Notes under the pieces: model-generated
What the model saw: the letters and a program-made list of their open reading frames with translations, nothing else
What the model was told of the DNA's origin: nothing
Database searches by the model: none
Part shown: positions 22,857-30,671 of the stretch, piece by piece
Numbering within the stretch: the first letter of the stretch is position 1
How the letters are laid out: every line of letters begins with the position of its first letter
Position numbers and translations under genes: made by a program
Source: Phycisphaeraceae bacterium
Lineage (GTDB): Bacteria; Planctomycetota; Phycisphaerae; Phycisphaerales; UBA1924
Direction of reading: 5' to 3'
DNA: 64,000 nucleotides
Assembly: GCA_019636625.1 (NCBI GenBank)
Contig: JAHBXE010000004.1
Span: 62,001-126,000 of the forward strand

Positions 22857-24058
22857 GTGCCGCCTCCACCGGGCTTGCTGGGCGGGTCGAGGAGGGAATC
22901 GATCACGGAACGATCCACCTCGGAGGTGTCGACCGGCTTGGGCGGGGGCTTGGCGGTCGGGGGCGCGGGCGGTTCATCGCGTGTCAGCGAGCCGATGAGG
23001 TCGGGGTCGGGTTCCGCCGGGGCGGCGGGCGAGGCGGGCGTTGCCTCGGGGAGGGGCGTCGATTCGGCCTTAACCAGCTTGTCGATGAGGGCGTCACCCT
23101 CGTCGCCCTTGAGGAACGAGGCGGTCTGACCGCCGTGGGAGGCGCCGGCGTTCTCGAGGCGCTCGGCGCGGGCCTTCTCGACGATGTCCATGAAGAGGGC
23201 TTCGAGGGTCTGCCTCGGGCGTGTGACCTTCAGCACGGCGCCGCCCGTGCGGCTGCGCACGAGGCGGTCGATCTCGGAGACGGTGTCTTCGTCGAGGGTG
23301 TCGGTCTCGATGGATGTGCGGCTGCGGCTCTCGAGCAGTTCGCCGCAGGTGCCCTGGGCGCGGATCTTGCCGCCGTAGAGGATCACCATTCGGTCGACGC
23401 AGTCCTCGACATCGGCGAGGAGGTGGCTGGAGAGGATGATGGTCTTTCCGCGCTTGCCGAGGGCGATGATGAGGTCCTTGACCTGGCGTGTGCCGATGGG
23501 GTCGAGGCCGGTGGTGGGCTCGTCGAGGATGAGGAAGTCGGGGTCGTTGATGAGGGCCTGGGCCAGACCGAGGCGGCGCTGCATGCCCTTGGAATACTCG
23601 CGGACGGTCCGGAACTGGGCGGCGCTGAGGCCGACCATGTCGATGAGTTCATCAACGCGGCGCTTGCGGATGGACCGGTCGAGTTCGAAGAGCTTCCCGT
23701 AATAGTCGAGCGTCTCGCGGGCGTCGAGGAAGGGGTAGAGGTACGACTCTTCGGGGAGGTAACCGATGCGTTTCTTGATGGAGACGTCGGTCGGCGGCTT
23801 GCCGAAGACGGCCAGGCGGCCGGAGGTCTTCTTCAGCAGGCCGAGGATCATCTTGATGGTCGTGCTCTTGCCGCTGCCGTTGGGGCCGAGGAGGCCGAAC
23901 ACTTCGTGCGGGCGGACCTCGAAGGAGACGTTGTCGACCGCGCGGGCGCGGTCGCGCATCCAGAAGTCCTTGAAGACCTTGGTGAGGTTCTGGGCCGCGA
24001 CGATGGGCTCAGCGGCGGGGAGCGGGGCCGGGGAACGGGATGCCGCGGCGCGGGTCAT
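22853..24058 (-). CDS. ABC transporter ATP-binding protein
   Basis: A 401-residue ATPase starting at the ATG at 24058 (MTRAAASRSPAPL), which overlaps the stop of the upstream SPFH gene (ATGA). Walker A GPNGSGKST, Q-loop region YLPEESYLYPFL, signature REYSKGMQRRLGLAQAL, Walker B FLILDEPTTGLDPIG and the switch His (SSHLL) are all intact. A C-terminal extension of about 120 residues carries a Pro/Ala-rich tail with SLLDPPSKPGGG. It should energise the adjacent permease. The long disordered tail is unusual and may dock the SPFH or TPR-like partners (inference). Confidence 0.94.
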   Translation of the reverse strand: MTRAAASRSPAPLPAAEPIVAAQNLTKVFKDFWMRDRARAVDNVSFEVRPHEVFGLLGPNGSGKSTTIKMILGLLKKTSGRLAVFGKPPTDVSIKKRIGYLPEESYLYPFLDARETLDYYGKLFELDRSIRKRRVDELIDMVGLSAAQFRTVREYSKGMQRRLGLAQALINDPDFLILDEPTTGLDPIGTRQVKDLIIALGKRGKTIILSSHLLADVEDCVDRMVILYGGKIRAQGTCGELLESRSRTSIETDTLDEDTVSEIDRLVRSRTGGAVLKVTRPRQTLEALFMDIVEKARAERLENAGASHGGQTASFLKGDEGDALIDKLVKAESTPLPEATPASPAAPAEPDPDLIGSLTRDEPPAPPTAKPPPKPVDTSEVDRSVIDSLLDPPSKPGGGGT

Positions 24059-25491
24059 CGGCTGCCTGCCTTGGGAATGGCGTTGAGTTCGAGGTGGTCC
24101 GTTGGGACGCGGAGGCGTTCGGCTTCCTGCGCCTTGCGGCGGGCTTCTTCGGCCTTCTTGGCGCGCGTCTCGATTTCGAGCTGCTGCATCAGCTTCACGA
24201 ACTCCTGGTCGCGGTTGATGTTGAGCTCGACGGTCCGTGTGCCCTCGGGGAGGACAAAGCTCTCGACGAAGCCGCGGGCCAGGAGCGTGGAGAGCGCATC
24301 GGCCCATTCGCGCTGGATGACGACGTCCGGGTTGGACCGGAACTGCTCGAGCTTGGCCTGGAAGGAGGCGAGCTCGCCGCGGCGCTGGCTGACGATGCTG
24401 GTGCGGTACTGGTTGGCGTCGTTGAGCATGGAGGTGACGGTGCCGGAGACGGCCTTGTCGTACACGACGTCATCGACGGCGACCCGCTCGCCGCGCATCA
24501 GGGCGTGGACCGTGTCGAGGGCTCGGCGCTGGGCGTCGGCGTCCTTCTGCTCGATGGCGGCCTCGTAGCGGTCGATCATCGTGATGAGGGGCTGGGCGGC
24601 GGCGCCGGCCATGGCGTTGAGGATGTTCTGCGAGGTGGAGCGGGCGTTGCTGATCTGTTCGCTGGCCTTCTGCTCGGCGGACTGGACGCCGTTGAACTCG
24701 GCGAAGGTGGCGAAGGGCTGGCACTTGTCCTGGAGCGTGAGCTGCTCGATCTGGATGCCCGAGCCGAGCCGGTCCAGGCACTCCTGCGCGAGCTCCTTGG
24801 CGCGGGTGGCGACGGAGCCGGGCTCGCCGGAGGACTGCTTGAGCAGGTCGTCGATGGTCATGGTCGCGACGGACTTGACGACGGCCTGCTCGACGGCGGC
24901 CTGGACGATCTTCTTCTCGTGCTCCTCGTACACGTTGGCCACAAAGTCGCGTGGGCGGTGGCGGCGGTACAGGACGCGCCACTTGGCGTGGGCCAGGGCC
25001 GCGTCGCCGGTGATGAGCGAGCCGTCCTCGCCGGGCTTGAGCGAGAGCTTGACGCCCTGCTGGGCGACCTGCGAGAGGGGCAGCTTCTTCTGGTCCGCGG
25101 TCATGGAGGGCATGAAGGAATCTTCGAGCTCCAGCGTCCGCGCGCCGGTGTCCACGCGGATGAGTTCGCCCAGGGGGTAGGGCCAGGCGAACTGCGGGCC
25201 GGAAGAGATGTTGTCCCCCGTGACGCGCCCGAAGAGCAGCCGGATGCCGCTCTCGGTCTCCTTGACCATCTGCACGCCGCTGAAGATGAAGTACACGACC
25301 AGGCCGAGCATCGCGAGCTTGATCCCGCCGAAGACGAGGTTGAGGGCCTCGGCCAGGGACTGGTTCGCCGCGTCAAGCTGCACGGCCGAGTCGTCCGTGC
25401 CGGTTTCGGAACGGAGCGTGACGGAGGCGGCCCGCTGCGGCTGCGGAGGAGGAGGGGTGGGCGTGCCGGATGGGATGGTGGGATCGCTCAC
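24055..25491 (-). CDS. HflK-like SPFH/prohibitin-family membrane protein
   Basis: A 478-residue protein with a Pro-rich cytoplasmic N-terminus, one transmembrane helix (about 52-72, GIKLAMLGLVVYFIFSGVQMV) and an SPFH domain starting VKETESGIRLLFGRVTGDNISSGPQFAWPYP. A long coiled-coil region follows (about 290-455) ending in ETRAKKAEEARRKAQEAERLRV. SPFH proteins form large ring or cage complexes on membranes; the HflK/HflC pair encloses the FtsH protease. GTG start with a 4-bp GTGA overlap with the HflC-like gene. It is the third SPFH gene of the operon. Confidence 0.88.
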   Translation of the reverse strand: MSDPTIPSGTPTPPPPQPQRAASVTLRSETGTDDSAVQLDAANQSLAEALNLVFGGIKLAMLGLVVYFIFSGVQMVKETESGIRLLFGRVTGDNISSGPQFAWPYPLGELIRVDTGARTLELEDSFMPSMTADQKKLPLSQVAQQGVKLSLKPGEDGSLITGDAALAHAKWRVLYRRHRPRDFVANVYEEHEKKIVQAAVEQAVVKSVATMTIDDLLKQSSGEPGSVATRAKELAQECLDRLGSGIQIEQLTLQDKCQPFATFAEFNGVQSAEQKASEQISNARSTSQNILNAMAGAAAQPLITMIDRYEAAIEQKDADAQRRALDTVHALMRGERVAVDDVVYDKAVSGTVTSMLNDANQYRTSIVSQRRGELASFQAKLEQFRSNPDVVIQREWADALSTLLARGFVESFVLPEGTRTVELNINRDQEFVKLMQQLEIETRAKKAEEARRKAQEAERLRVPTDHLELNAIPKAGSR

Positions 25492-26519
25492 CGGGAACCT
25501 CCCGCGGTCCGGCGTTCTTCGGAGTTCTCGGGGTCGTCCGCGGCGGCACGCGGGCCTTCCATGAGACCCTTGACGCCGGGCACGCCGCCGACGCGCGGGG
25601 CGGTCATGGCGCGCGGGGAGAACAGCTCGATCCCGGGCATGGCCGTGCTGAAGATGAAGGTGATCCGCTTGGCCAGCGTCTCGCGGATCATCTCGACGTT
25701 CTTGAGGAACACCGCGAGCTCCGGCGCTTCCTGCATCTTGCGGACAAACTCGGTCGCTTCCTCATCGCCCTTCTTCCGGACCTCCTTGGCCAGGCTGTCC
25801 GCGAAGACCTCGATCCGGCGGGCGTTGGCCTGCGCGGCGGAGGTGATGGACTGGGCGGCGGAGGTGCCGCGGCTCTCGAGGTCGGCGATGAGCCGGCGGC
25901 GCTCGGCCTTCATGCTCTCGAAGACGGTCTTGGTCGTCTCTTCGGGCAGGACGATGCGGTTGATGCCGACGGTGACGATCTCGACGCCGTAGTCGTCGAT
26001 GCTGGCCTGGCCGGTGGAGGCGGTCTTGATGGCGCTGAGGATCTGGCCCTCGAGGTCCCCCAGGCGGCTGGCCCGGGCGTCGGTGGTGAAGAGCTCGTTG
26101 AGGCGGAACTTGCTGATCTCGCCCAGGGCGCTGCGGAGGTTGCCGCGCAGGACTTCCTCGGCCTTGGCGTAGTGGTCGCTGGCGCGGTCGCCGGCGTTGC
26201 TGAAACGCTGGAAGAACTTGAGCGGGTCCTTGACGCGCCAGGTGCAGAAGGACTCGACCACGACCTGCTTGCTGTCGGTGGTCTGCTGCGTCTGGGACTG
26301 GGTCTGGAGGAACCGGGCGCGGGTGTCGTACTTCGTGACGCTCTGGATGGGGTCGGGCCACTTGAACTTGAGGCCCGGCTCAACCTTGACCGCCTCCGCA
26401 TCGGCCTTGCCGAAGGTCGTGAGCACGGCGGCCTCGGTGAACTTGACGGTGTAGGTCATGGCCCGCGAGAGCATCGCGAGGGCGAAGACGACACCGATGA
26501 CAATGATGATGGCTCGCAC
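25488..26519 (-). CDS. HflC-like SPFH/prohibitin-family membrane protein
   Basis: A 343-residue protein. An N-terminal signal anchor (IIIVIGVVFALAMLS) is followed by TYTVKFTEAAVLTTFGKADAEAVKVEPGLKFKWPDPIQSV, matching the start of HflC SPFH domains. The segment SIDDYGVEIVTVGINRIVLPEE and the following coiled coil (ESMKAERRRLIADLESRGTSAAQ) are also HflC-like. GTG start with GGAG 8 bp upstream. The C-terminal 40 residues are low complexity. With the HflK-like product it probably builds a hetero-oligomer; FtsH itself is not encoded here. Confidence 0.9.
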   Translation of the reverse strand: MRAIIIVIGVVFALAMLSRAMTYTVKFTEAAVLTTFGKADAEAVKVEPGLKFKWPDPIQSVTKYDTRARFLQTQSQTQQTTDSKQVVVESFCTWRVKDPLKFFQRFSNAGDRASDHYAKAEEVLRGNLRSALGEISKFRLNELFTTDARASRLGDLEGQILSAIKTASTGQASIDDYGVEIVTVGINRIVLPEETTKTVFESMKAERRRLIADLESRGTSAAQSITSAAQANARRIEVFADSLAKEVRKKGDEEATEFVRKMQEAPELAVFLKNVEMIRETLAKRITFIFSTAMPGIELFSPRAMTAPRVGGVPGVKGLMEGPRAAADDPENSEERRTAGGSR

Positions 26520-26540
26520 GGTTGAAGCTCCGGTAAACGG

Positions 26541-28619
26541 TCACTGCGGGGTCTGGAACACATCGCCAACGGTCTCGCGGTCGATCATGTCGCCGCGGAT
26601 GTGAAGGTCGGACTTGCCGTCCACGATGAAGACGCGGGCGTCGGCCATGGCGGCCCTGAGGGCGTCGAGGTAGAGGGAGGCCTTGTAGTACGCGGGGGCG
26701 GCCTGGAACGAGCGGAGCTGGCCCTGGTACACCGACAAACGGGCCCGCTCGCCCATGTGCCGGGCCCAGCGGTCCGCGCTGGCCTCGAGGATCACGCTGG
26801 CGGTCTTGCCGCCGGCGGTCTGGATGAGCGAGCGGATCTTCGTCCGCTGCTCGGCCAGTTGGCGCTCCTGTTCCTCGGTCGGAACGCCGGGGGGCGTCAT
26901 GGCCTGCAGCGTGTCGATCTCGCGCACGATCTCGTCCGCGAGCTCGACACTTCCCACCGTACCCACCAGCGTGCGGATGGCCTCCGCCTCGGCCTCCATC
27001 GTCTTGGCCTTGAGGCTCTTCTGCTCCGCCTGCACCACGCCCTCGTAGAGCGCGGCGGTCTCCTTCGGTGGGTGGACATCGTCAAGCCCGACGAACAGGA
27101 TCCCGACGCCGGCGCCGCGAGGCTTGCCCGTGGCATCCGGGTTCACGGCGGCGAAGGCCTGCTCGATGCGGCGGGTCAGCTCGCGCCGGACCGCCGTGCG
27201 GTCGGCGGCGAGCAGATCGCCGACCGAGAGCGTGGAGAAGTACTGCATCACCGCGCGCTGAGCGACCGCCTTCAGCAGGTCGTCGCGCAGCTCCGGGGGG
27301 CCGAGCATCTCGTACGCCAGCACGTCCGTCACCGTGAAGTGCAGCGGGATTTCGGCGGCGAGCACGGCGAGGTCCTTGCTGCCGGCGTCCTCGCGGATGT
27401 TCCATGGCTGGACCAGGAACATGACTTCCTTGCCGGCGTGGTCGTTGGTCCAGAGCACGGGCTTGCCCGCTTCCGGGGGCGTGGTGCCGATGTCCACGGA
27501 GCGGACGCCGGTGACCGTCCGGCTGGCGTACATCACCTTGCCTTGCGGGTCCTTCTTCGTGTACACCGGGACCTCAACGGTCTCGATCGGCCAGGGCCAC
27601 TTGAAGTTCAGCCCCGGCTCGACAATGCGCTGGAACTTGCCGAAGCGGAGCACCATGCCCTTCTCATGGGGGCGGACGACCGCGAGGGTGGACATCGCCC
27701 ACAGCGACACCAGCGCCACCGGCAGCAGCACCCGCCACACCGCCCGCTGCACAAGCTTGTAGAACCAGCTCCCCGACACGTCGTAGCCGAACTGGTAGTT
27801 GATCGCCTCGCCGATGGACTCGGCGATCCGGTCGGGCGCCGCGACAAAGCCGAGCACCCGCGACTCGAACGCGGGACGGGGGAACTCGCCCGGCTTGCGG
27901 GGCCGGTACAGGTCGAGCAGGAAGTTCAGGAAGATCTCGCTGCCCAGGGCGATCATCGCGATCGGGAACGCGACGATGAGGTACCGGAGCACCACGTCCG
28001 GCCCGAGGACATCGACGAACTGCCCCACCACGATCGCCAGCCCCAGCAGCGCGGCGCCGACGGCGACGCCCGAGCCGCCGCGGAGGTTGGTCCAGACCTT
28101 CTGCTTGGCCATGCCGGCCATGTAGCGGGCGAAGAGGAAGCCGATGAACGCGACGCCAAAGCCGAAGGCGATCGACCAGCCGCGGGCCTCCGGCGGCTTC
28201 CACGCCGCCAGATGGGCGCTGCTGGCATTGAACCGGACGATGCCGATCCCCAGCATCGCCGCGCCGACGAGCAGGCTGACCGCCGGGATCATGAACTTGT
28301 AGAGGAGCTTGAGCCGCTTGGCGGCCACCCGCATGTCCTCGGCGTTGCTCTCGAACACGGAGGAGGACGCGGCATCGGAGGCGGCGAACGACTCGGCCTC
28401 GATCGCCTCGATGCGCTCGCGCCGGTGCTGGTCGTAGAGAACGGCCAGGCACAGCCAGACCGGCACCCCGAGCAGCACCATGAGGCCCGCGGTGATCGCG
28501 GCCTGGTCGCTCGTGAAGTTGCCGCTCAGGAGCAGGAGCAGGCCGAGGGCCAGTTGGATGACCAGGCCAAGGAGGCTCCGGTTCGTCGCACGCTGGTAAC
28601 TCAGGTAGTCGGCCTTCAT
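26541..28619 (-). CDS. Polytopic HflK-like SPFH protein (692 aa), first gene of the SPFH-ABC operon
   Basis: A 692-residue protein, far longer than normal HflK (about 420). Residues 1-315 contain about six hydrophobic segments in pairs (15-35, 43-62, 110-130, 150-168, 182-205, 218-240) and a last helix at about 305-325. The SPFH domain then begins AVVRPHEKGMVLRFGKFQRIVEPGLNFKWPWPIETVEV. The coiled-coil C-terminus contains GVGILFVGLDDVHPPKE and EQKSLKAKTMEAEAEAIRT, both typical of HflK. AAGGA precedes the ATG at 28619. The fused polytopic domain is unusual and may be the membrane platform of the complex. Confidence 0.85.
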   Translation of the reverse strand: MKADYLSYQRATNRSLLGLVIQLALGLLLLLSGNFTSDQAAITAGLMVLLGVPVWLCLAVLYDQHRRERIEAIEAESFAASDAASSSVFESNAEDMRVAAKRLKLLYKFMIPAVSLLVGAAMLGIGIVRFNASSAHLAAWKPPEARGWSIAFGFGVAFIGFLFARYMAGMAKQKVWTNLRGGSGVAVGAALLGLAIVVGQFVDVLGPDVVLRYLIVAFPIAMIALGSEIFLNFLLDLYRPRKPGEFPRPAFESRVLGFVAAPDRIAESIGEAINYQFGYDVSGSWFYKLVQRAVWRVLLPVALVSLWAMSTLAVVRPHEKGMVLRFGKFQRIVEPGLNFKWPWPIETVEVPVYTKKDPQGKVMYASRTVTGVRSVDIGTTPPEAGKPVLWTNDHAGKEVMFLVQPWNIREDAGSKDLAVLAAEIPLHFTVTDVLAYEMLGPPELRDDLLKAVAQRAVMQYFSTLSVGDLLAADRTAVRRELTRRIEQAFAAVNPDATGKPRGAGVGILFVGLDDVHPPKETAALYEGVVQAEQKSLKAKTMEAEAEAIRTLVGTVGSVELADEIVREIDTLQAMTPPGVPTEEQERQLAEQRTKIRSLIQTAGGKTASVILEASADRWARHMGERARLSVYQGQLRSFQAAPAYYKASLYLDALRAAMADARVFIVDGKSDLHIRGDMIDRETVGDVFQTPQ

Positions 28620-28703
28620 GAGGGTCCTTCGGTCCTAGGTTTTCACCGCCGCGCAAGACCCGCGCGGAGCCCCTTCCGGCCGCGGCCGGACCCGGGGGGA
28701 GCT

Positions 28704-28732
28704 ATTGTGGCGGTTGCCCCTGCCACTGTCCA
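28704..28732 (-). promoter_or_regulatory. Putative promoter of the SPFH-ABC operon
   Basis: On the minus strand TGGACA (28732-28727) and CACAAT (28709-28704) are 17 bp apart, about 85 bp before the ATG at 28619. The -35 matches five of six consensus bases, the -10 four of six. Confidence 0.45.
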
Positions 28733-28840
28733 CCAACCGCCCGCCTCATGCGGGCGCCAAACTGCATCTCTCTTCCGCTCCGTGGTCGAACCCGGCACAT
28801 TCGGCGCAGGTTCAAGCGAACCGGAGACCCCGGTCGCACG

Positions 28841-28869
28841 TTGAAGTACGGGCGTCCGGGGCGTATGTT
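28841..28869 (+). promoter_or_regulatory. Putative promoter of the divergent ABC permease gene
   Basis: TTGAAG (28841-28846) and TATGTT (28864-28869) are separated by exactly 17 bp, about 73 bp before the ATG at 28943. Together with the minus-strand promoter this makes the 323-bp gap 28620-28942 a divergent control region. I see no clear operator palindrome in it. Confidence 0.5.
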
Positions 28870-28942
28870 CGTCGGCCCCGACCAAAAAATCGCGGTCCCG
28901 CCTCTCGGGGCCGGGTCCGGAGCTTGCGCCGTTTAACATCCG

Positions 28943-30292
28943 ATGCCGATCCAGATCCTCACCATCGCCCGCAACACCTTCGTCGAGAGCATCCGGCAGC
29001 CGATTTACTTCGTGCTGGTCATGCTCTGCGGGGTGCTGCAGTTCTTTACAACCTGGGGCACCGGGTTCTCGATGGGGTACACGGAATCCGGGGAGGTCTC
29101 AGGCGACGACAAGCTCCAGTTTGAACTGGGGCTCTCCAGCGTGTTCGTGTGCGGGATGCTCCTGGCCGCCCTGACGGCCACCGCCGTGATCTCGCGCGAG
29201 ATAGAGAACCGGACCGTGCTCACCGTGGTCAGCAAGCCGGTGGCACGCCCGTCGGTGGTGGTGGGCAAGTACCTGGGGGTTGCCGGGTCCCTGCTGCTGG
29301 CCATTGTGCCCATGGTCATCTTTCTGCTCATGGGCCTGCGTCACGGCGTCATGACGACCGCCGGCGATGACCCCGACCAGCCCGTGCTGCTCTTTTCCTT
29401 CCTCGCCATCGGCCTTGCCCTGGCGACCGCGCTCTGGTGCAACTTCTTCTACGGCTGGTACTTCTCGCAGACCTGCATGATCGTCCTGGCCCCGGGCATG
29501 GTGGTCGCGTACGTGCTGGTCCTGCTCATCGGCAAGAAGTGGGCATGGCAGTCGATCACCACCGACATCAAGCCGCAGGTGCTCTTTGCGTGCGTTTCCA
29601 TGAGCCTGGCGATCTTCGTGCTCGCCGCCGCGGCGACGGCGGTGTCCACGCGCCTCAGCCAGGTCATGACCATCGCGGTCTGCGTCGGGTTGTTCCTGAT
29701 GGGCCTGCTTTCAAACCACCTCATCGGGCGGCGGGTCTTCAGCAACCAGCTCGTGGGCATCGTGCAGACGGCGGCGCCCGGCAACCCATCGAGGCCCGGG
29801 TGGGATGAAGTCGGCTCGACCTACCGCATCGTGCCGCAATCGGCGCTGAAAGTCCCGGTCAAGGCGGGTGACCCTTTCTATTACAGCACCAGCCCCAGCG
29901 GATTCCCGATGCTGACGCCGGACTTCCCGCGGTTTACGGGGAACCTGGAGCGGTCGGAGGACCTGTTTGCCGCGACGCCGTCGCTGGTCGTGACGGATGT
30001 CGTGGGCACGACGATGACGGTTCGACGGATCGGCACCGGCGCGCTGCGGGCGGAACGGCCGCCGCAGAACGGGGATTACATCTTCACGCGCCCCACGACG
30101 GTCAACATCGCGGCGATGGGGGCGTGGGGGATGCTGCTGAACCTGCAGCACTTCTGGCTGGTCGATGCGATCTCGCAGAACCAGTTGATCCCGTTCACGC
30201 ATCTGGGGCTGATCGGGGCGTACGGGCTGTTCCAGATCGTGGGCTTTCTCGCCCTTGGGGTGGTGTTGTTCCAGAAGCGGGATGTGGGTTGA
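28943..30292 (+). CDS. ABC-2-type permease, divergent from the SPFH-ABC operon
   Basis: A 449-residue membrane protein. MPIQILTIARNTFVESIRQPIYFVLVMLCGVLQFF is a typical ABC-2 permease start, and TAVISREIENRTVLTVVSKPVARPSVVVGKYLGV is the coupling-helix region. At least six membrane helices are visible, with one periplasmic domain (about 270-390) before the final helices. No ATPase is adjacent on this strand, so it may use the ATPase encoded at 22853-24058. No ribosome binding site is evident; translation may rely on a weak leader. The substrate is unknown. Confidence 0.85.
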   Translation: MPIQILTIARNTFVESIRQPIYFVLVMLCGVLQFFTTWGTGFSMGYTESGEVSGDDKLQFELGLSSVFVCGMLLAALTATAVISREIENRTVLTVVSKPVARPSVVVGKYLGVAGSLLLAIVPMVIFLLMGLRHGVMTTAGDDPDQPVLLFSFLAIGLALATALWCNFFYGWYFSQTCMIVLAPGMVVAYVLVLLIGKKWAWQSITTDIKPQVLFACVSMSLAIFVLAAAATAVSTRLSQVMTIAVCVGLFLMGLLSNHLIGRRVFSNQLVGIVQTAAPGNPSRPGWDEVGSTYRIVPQSALKVPVKAGDPFYYSTSPSGFPMLTPDFPRFTGNLERSEDLFAATPSLVVTDVVGTTMTVRRIGTGALRAERPPQNGDYIFTRPTTVNIAAMGAWGMLLNLQHFWLVDAISQNQLIPFTHLGLIGAYGLFQIVGFLALGVVLFQKRDVG

Positions 30293-30361
30293 ACTTGCGT
30301 TTGTCGGGGTGCGCGGGGCTATTATTCCGAGCATTCACCAGGGTTTTTCCGGAGAGTCGCC

Positions 30362-30667
30362 ATGTCACAGACCAATCGCCGCTCGCTTGTCGATGATTCC
30401 ATGGAGTCCGTCGGGACCTCCAAGAAGGCGAAGTCCAAGTCGGGCGGCGGGTCGGGCAATGGCGTCAAGATCGCGATCATCGCGGTGTGCCTTGGTCTGG
30501 CGGCGATCCTTCTGGCGTACCAGTTCGGCGTGATCCCCAATCCGTTCGAGGAGAAGGTCAAGCCGCCGTCGTTTACGCCGGAAGAGCAGGCCCAGATCCA
30601 GAACTACGAGCAAGAGGCGGCCAAGGCCGTCAAGACGACGACGCCCCCGGTCCGCGGCGGCGAGTAA
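30362..30667 (+). CDS. Small single-pass membrane protein (101 aa)
   Basis: A 101-residue protein. GGAG precedes the ATG by 7 bp. A hydrophilic, Lys/Ser/Gly-rich N-terminus (about 1-34) leads to one transmembrane helix (GVKIAIIAVCLGLAAILLAYQFGVI, about 34-58) and a short acidic tail rich in Pro and Glu. No family is recognised. It is 69 bp downstream of the ABC permease and could be cotranscribed with it; the end is convergent with the glycosyltransferase gene, only 4 bp away. Confidence 0.65.
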   Translation: MSQTNRRSLVDDSMESVGTSKKAKSKSGGGSGNGVKIAIIAVCLGLAAILLAYQFGVIPNPFEEKVKPPSFTPEEQAQIQNYEQEAAKAVKTTTPPVRGGE

Positions 30668-30671
30668 TCCC

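Noticed and set aside
24059-24307. N-terminal extension of the ABC ATPase over the SPFH gene.
   Set aside because: The extra residues are Arg/Pro-rich and the ATG at 24058 gives the usual ATGA coupling.
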